Of a stretch of DNA of 64,000 nucleotides, positions 63,423 through 64,000 are shown in pieces. This DNA comes from Corynebacterium mastitidis DSM 44356 (GTDB taxonomy: Bacteria; Actinomycetota; Actinomycetes; Mycobacteriales; Mycobacteriaceae): assembly GCF_000375365.1 (NCBI RefSeq), contig NZ_AQXB01000009.1:1-64000 (forward strand). The letters are read 5' to 3'. How positions within the stretch are numbered: the stretch's first letter is position 1; every line of letters starts with the position of its first letter. Under the pieces are notes generated by a model that did not search any database, was not told the origin of the DNA, and saw nothing but the letters and a program-made list of their open reading frames with translations. Both the position numbers and the translations under genes were made by a program.

Positions 63423-64000
63423 TCGCCCGGCAATAGCCCGAGCGTGGCCCGCGCCGCCGCGCACAGCTCGGGGGCGTAGCCCGGCCCGTGGGTGAGCGCG
63501 TGCACCGCGAGGGGGTGAAGCTGATGTAAGGGGAGGGAATCGCGCCAGTCCCCCGGCAGGCTCGCCTCCCCCTGATACCCGGCAAAGATCTCCTCCAGGT
63601 ACGGCGCGCCGAAGAGCGCGAGCATGGCGAGGTCCGTGACCGGGTGCCCGCCGTGGGCGGCGGGGTCGATGAACACCGGGCCATCCGCGCCAAAGAGCAG
63701 GTTGCCCGCCCAGAGGTCCCCGTGAATCCGGGCCGGGGCGCTCTCCCAGCCGCGCGCCCGCATGATCCTAGGGATCGCCGCGCACGCGCGGCGCACCAGC
63801 GCCCAGCCCTCGGCGTCGAGGTTCCCCGCAGCATACGCCCGGCGCGCGAAGGGCAGCACGCGCTGCTCGGCATAAAACCGCGCCCACGAGGCCTCCGGGC
63901 GGCACTCCTGCTCCTGGGTGCCGATGTAGTTGGGCCCCTCCCAGCCCGGCGGCGGGCAGCCGAAGGCCTCCGCCCCCGCCCGGTGGATGCGCGCCAGCTC
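63419..64000 (-). CDS. Fructosamine kinase family protein (partial)
   Basis: The C-terminal 193 residues are visible; the start lies beyond the right edge. Kinase-like motifs: [20 protein letters not shown] and [20 protein letters not shown], typical of the fructosamine/ketosamine-3-kinase fold. The fragment upstream ([32 protein letters not shown]) agrees with this family. It would phosphorylate glycated amines. Confidence 0.85.
   Translation of the reverse strand, partial: ELARIHRAGAEAFGCPPPGWEGPNYIGTQEQECRPEASWARFYAEQRVLPFARRAYAAGNLDAEGWALVRRACAAIPRIMRARGWESAPARIHGDLWAGNLLFGADGPVFIDPAAHGGHPVTDLAMLALFGAPYLEEIFAGYQGEASLPGDWRDSLPLHQLHPLAVHALTHGPGYAPELCAAARATLGLLPGD

Overview
The window reads as a high-GC Corynebacterium chromosome carrying a small complete-looking prophage. 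The host part is dense, with many genes on each strand. Its gene order matches the corynebacterial and mycobacterial block I recall around rph-rdgB, murI, clpS, pncB, dinG, serB-ctaD, nrdF-ftn-nrdEIH and rpmJ. I could not check the species.

Layout. 1-440 is the start of a lipoprotein with an L,D-transpeptidase-type N-terminus, cut by the window edge. 727-799 is tRNA-Lys(CTT). From 766 to 17654 there is a 16.9-kb prophage bounded by 73-bp perfect direct repeats (766-838 and 17655-17727), each holding the tRNA 3' end and its terminator. Order: repressor (minus), divergent HTH gene, several small genes, WhiB, HNH, terminase, portal, a lysis cassette (amidase, small TM protein, holin), fused protease-capsid, connectors, tail tube, tail chaperones with a -1 frameshift site, tape measure, tail proteins, collagen-like fibre, and integrase (minus) next to attR. 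I see no replication genes.

The most interesting feature is the immunity switch. The repressor frame runs into attL and its stop codon is completed by a host tRNA base at 765. Joining the phage arms, as in the excised genome, removes that stop and adds seven residues ending in LIAA, an ssrA-like degradation signal, with the integrase gene immediately downstream. This is the layout of integration-dependent immunity known from mycobacteriophages such as BPs, here at tRNA-Lys in a Corynebacterium.

Host region after attR: a frameshifted glutaminase-STAS gene, pncA, a lipoprotein serine hydrolase, a CcdA/DsbA-like pair, bcp, a ugpAEBC-type ABC transporter, a CAP-domain protein, OsmC plus an acyl-CoA dehydrogenase-like protein, tRNA-Leu(TAG), rdgB-rph and a cAMP phosphodiesterase-like protein. 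Then come an XRE regulator with three related membrane proteins and an ABC exporter, a DUF485-mctC pair under a GlxR-like palindrome, an MFS exporter, murI, an aldo/keto reductase, rhomboid, P1 peptidase, DUF2017 and clpS, pncB, a PepSY protein, dinG, serB and ctaD. The right end has class Ib ribonucleotide reductase (nrdF; nrdHIE with two NrdR-like boxes), ftn with DtxR-like half-sites, rpmJ, a sugar porter, nadE, and a fructosamine-kinase-like gene cut by the right edge. pncA, pncB and nadE together cover three steps of NAD salvage.
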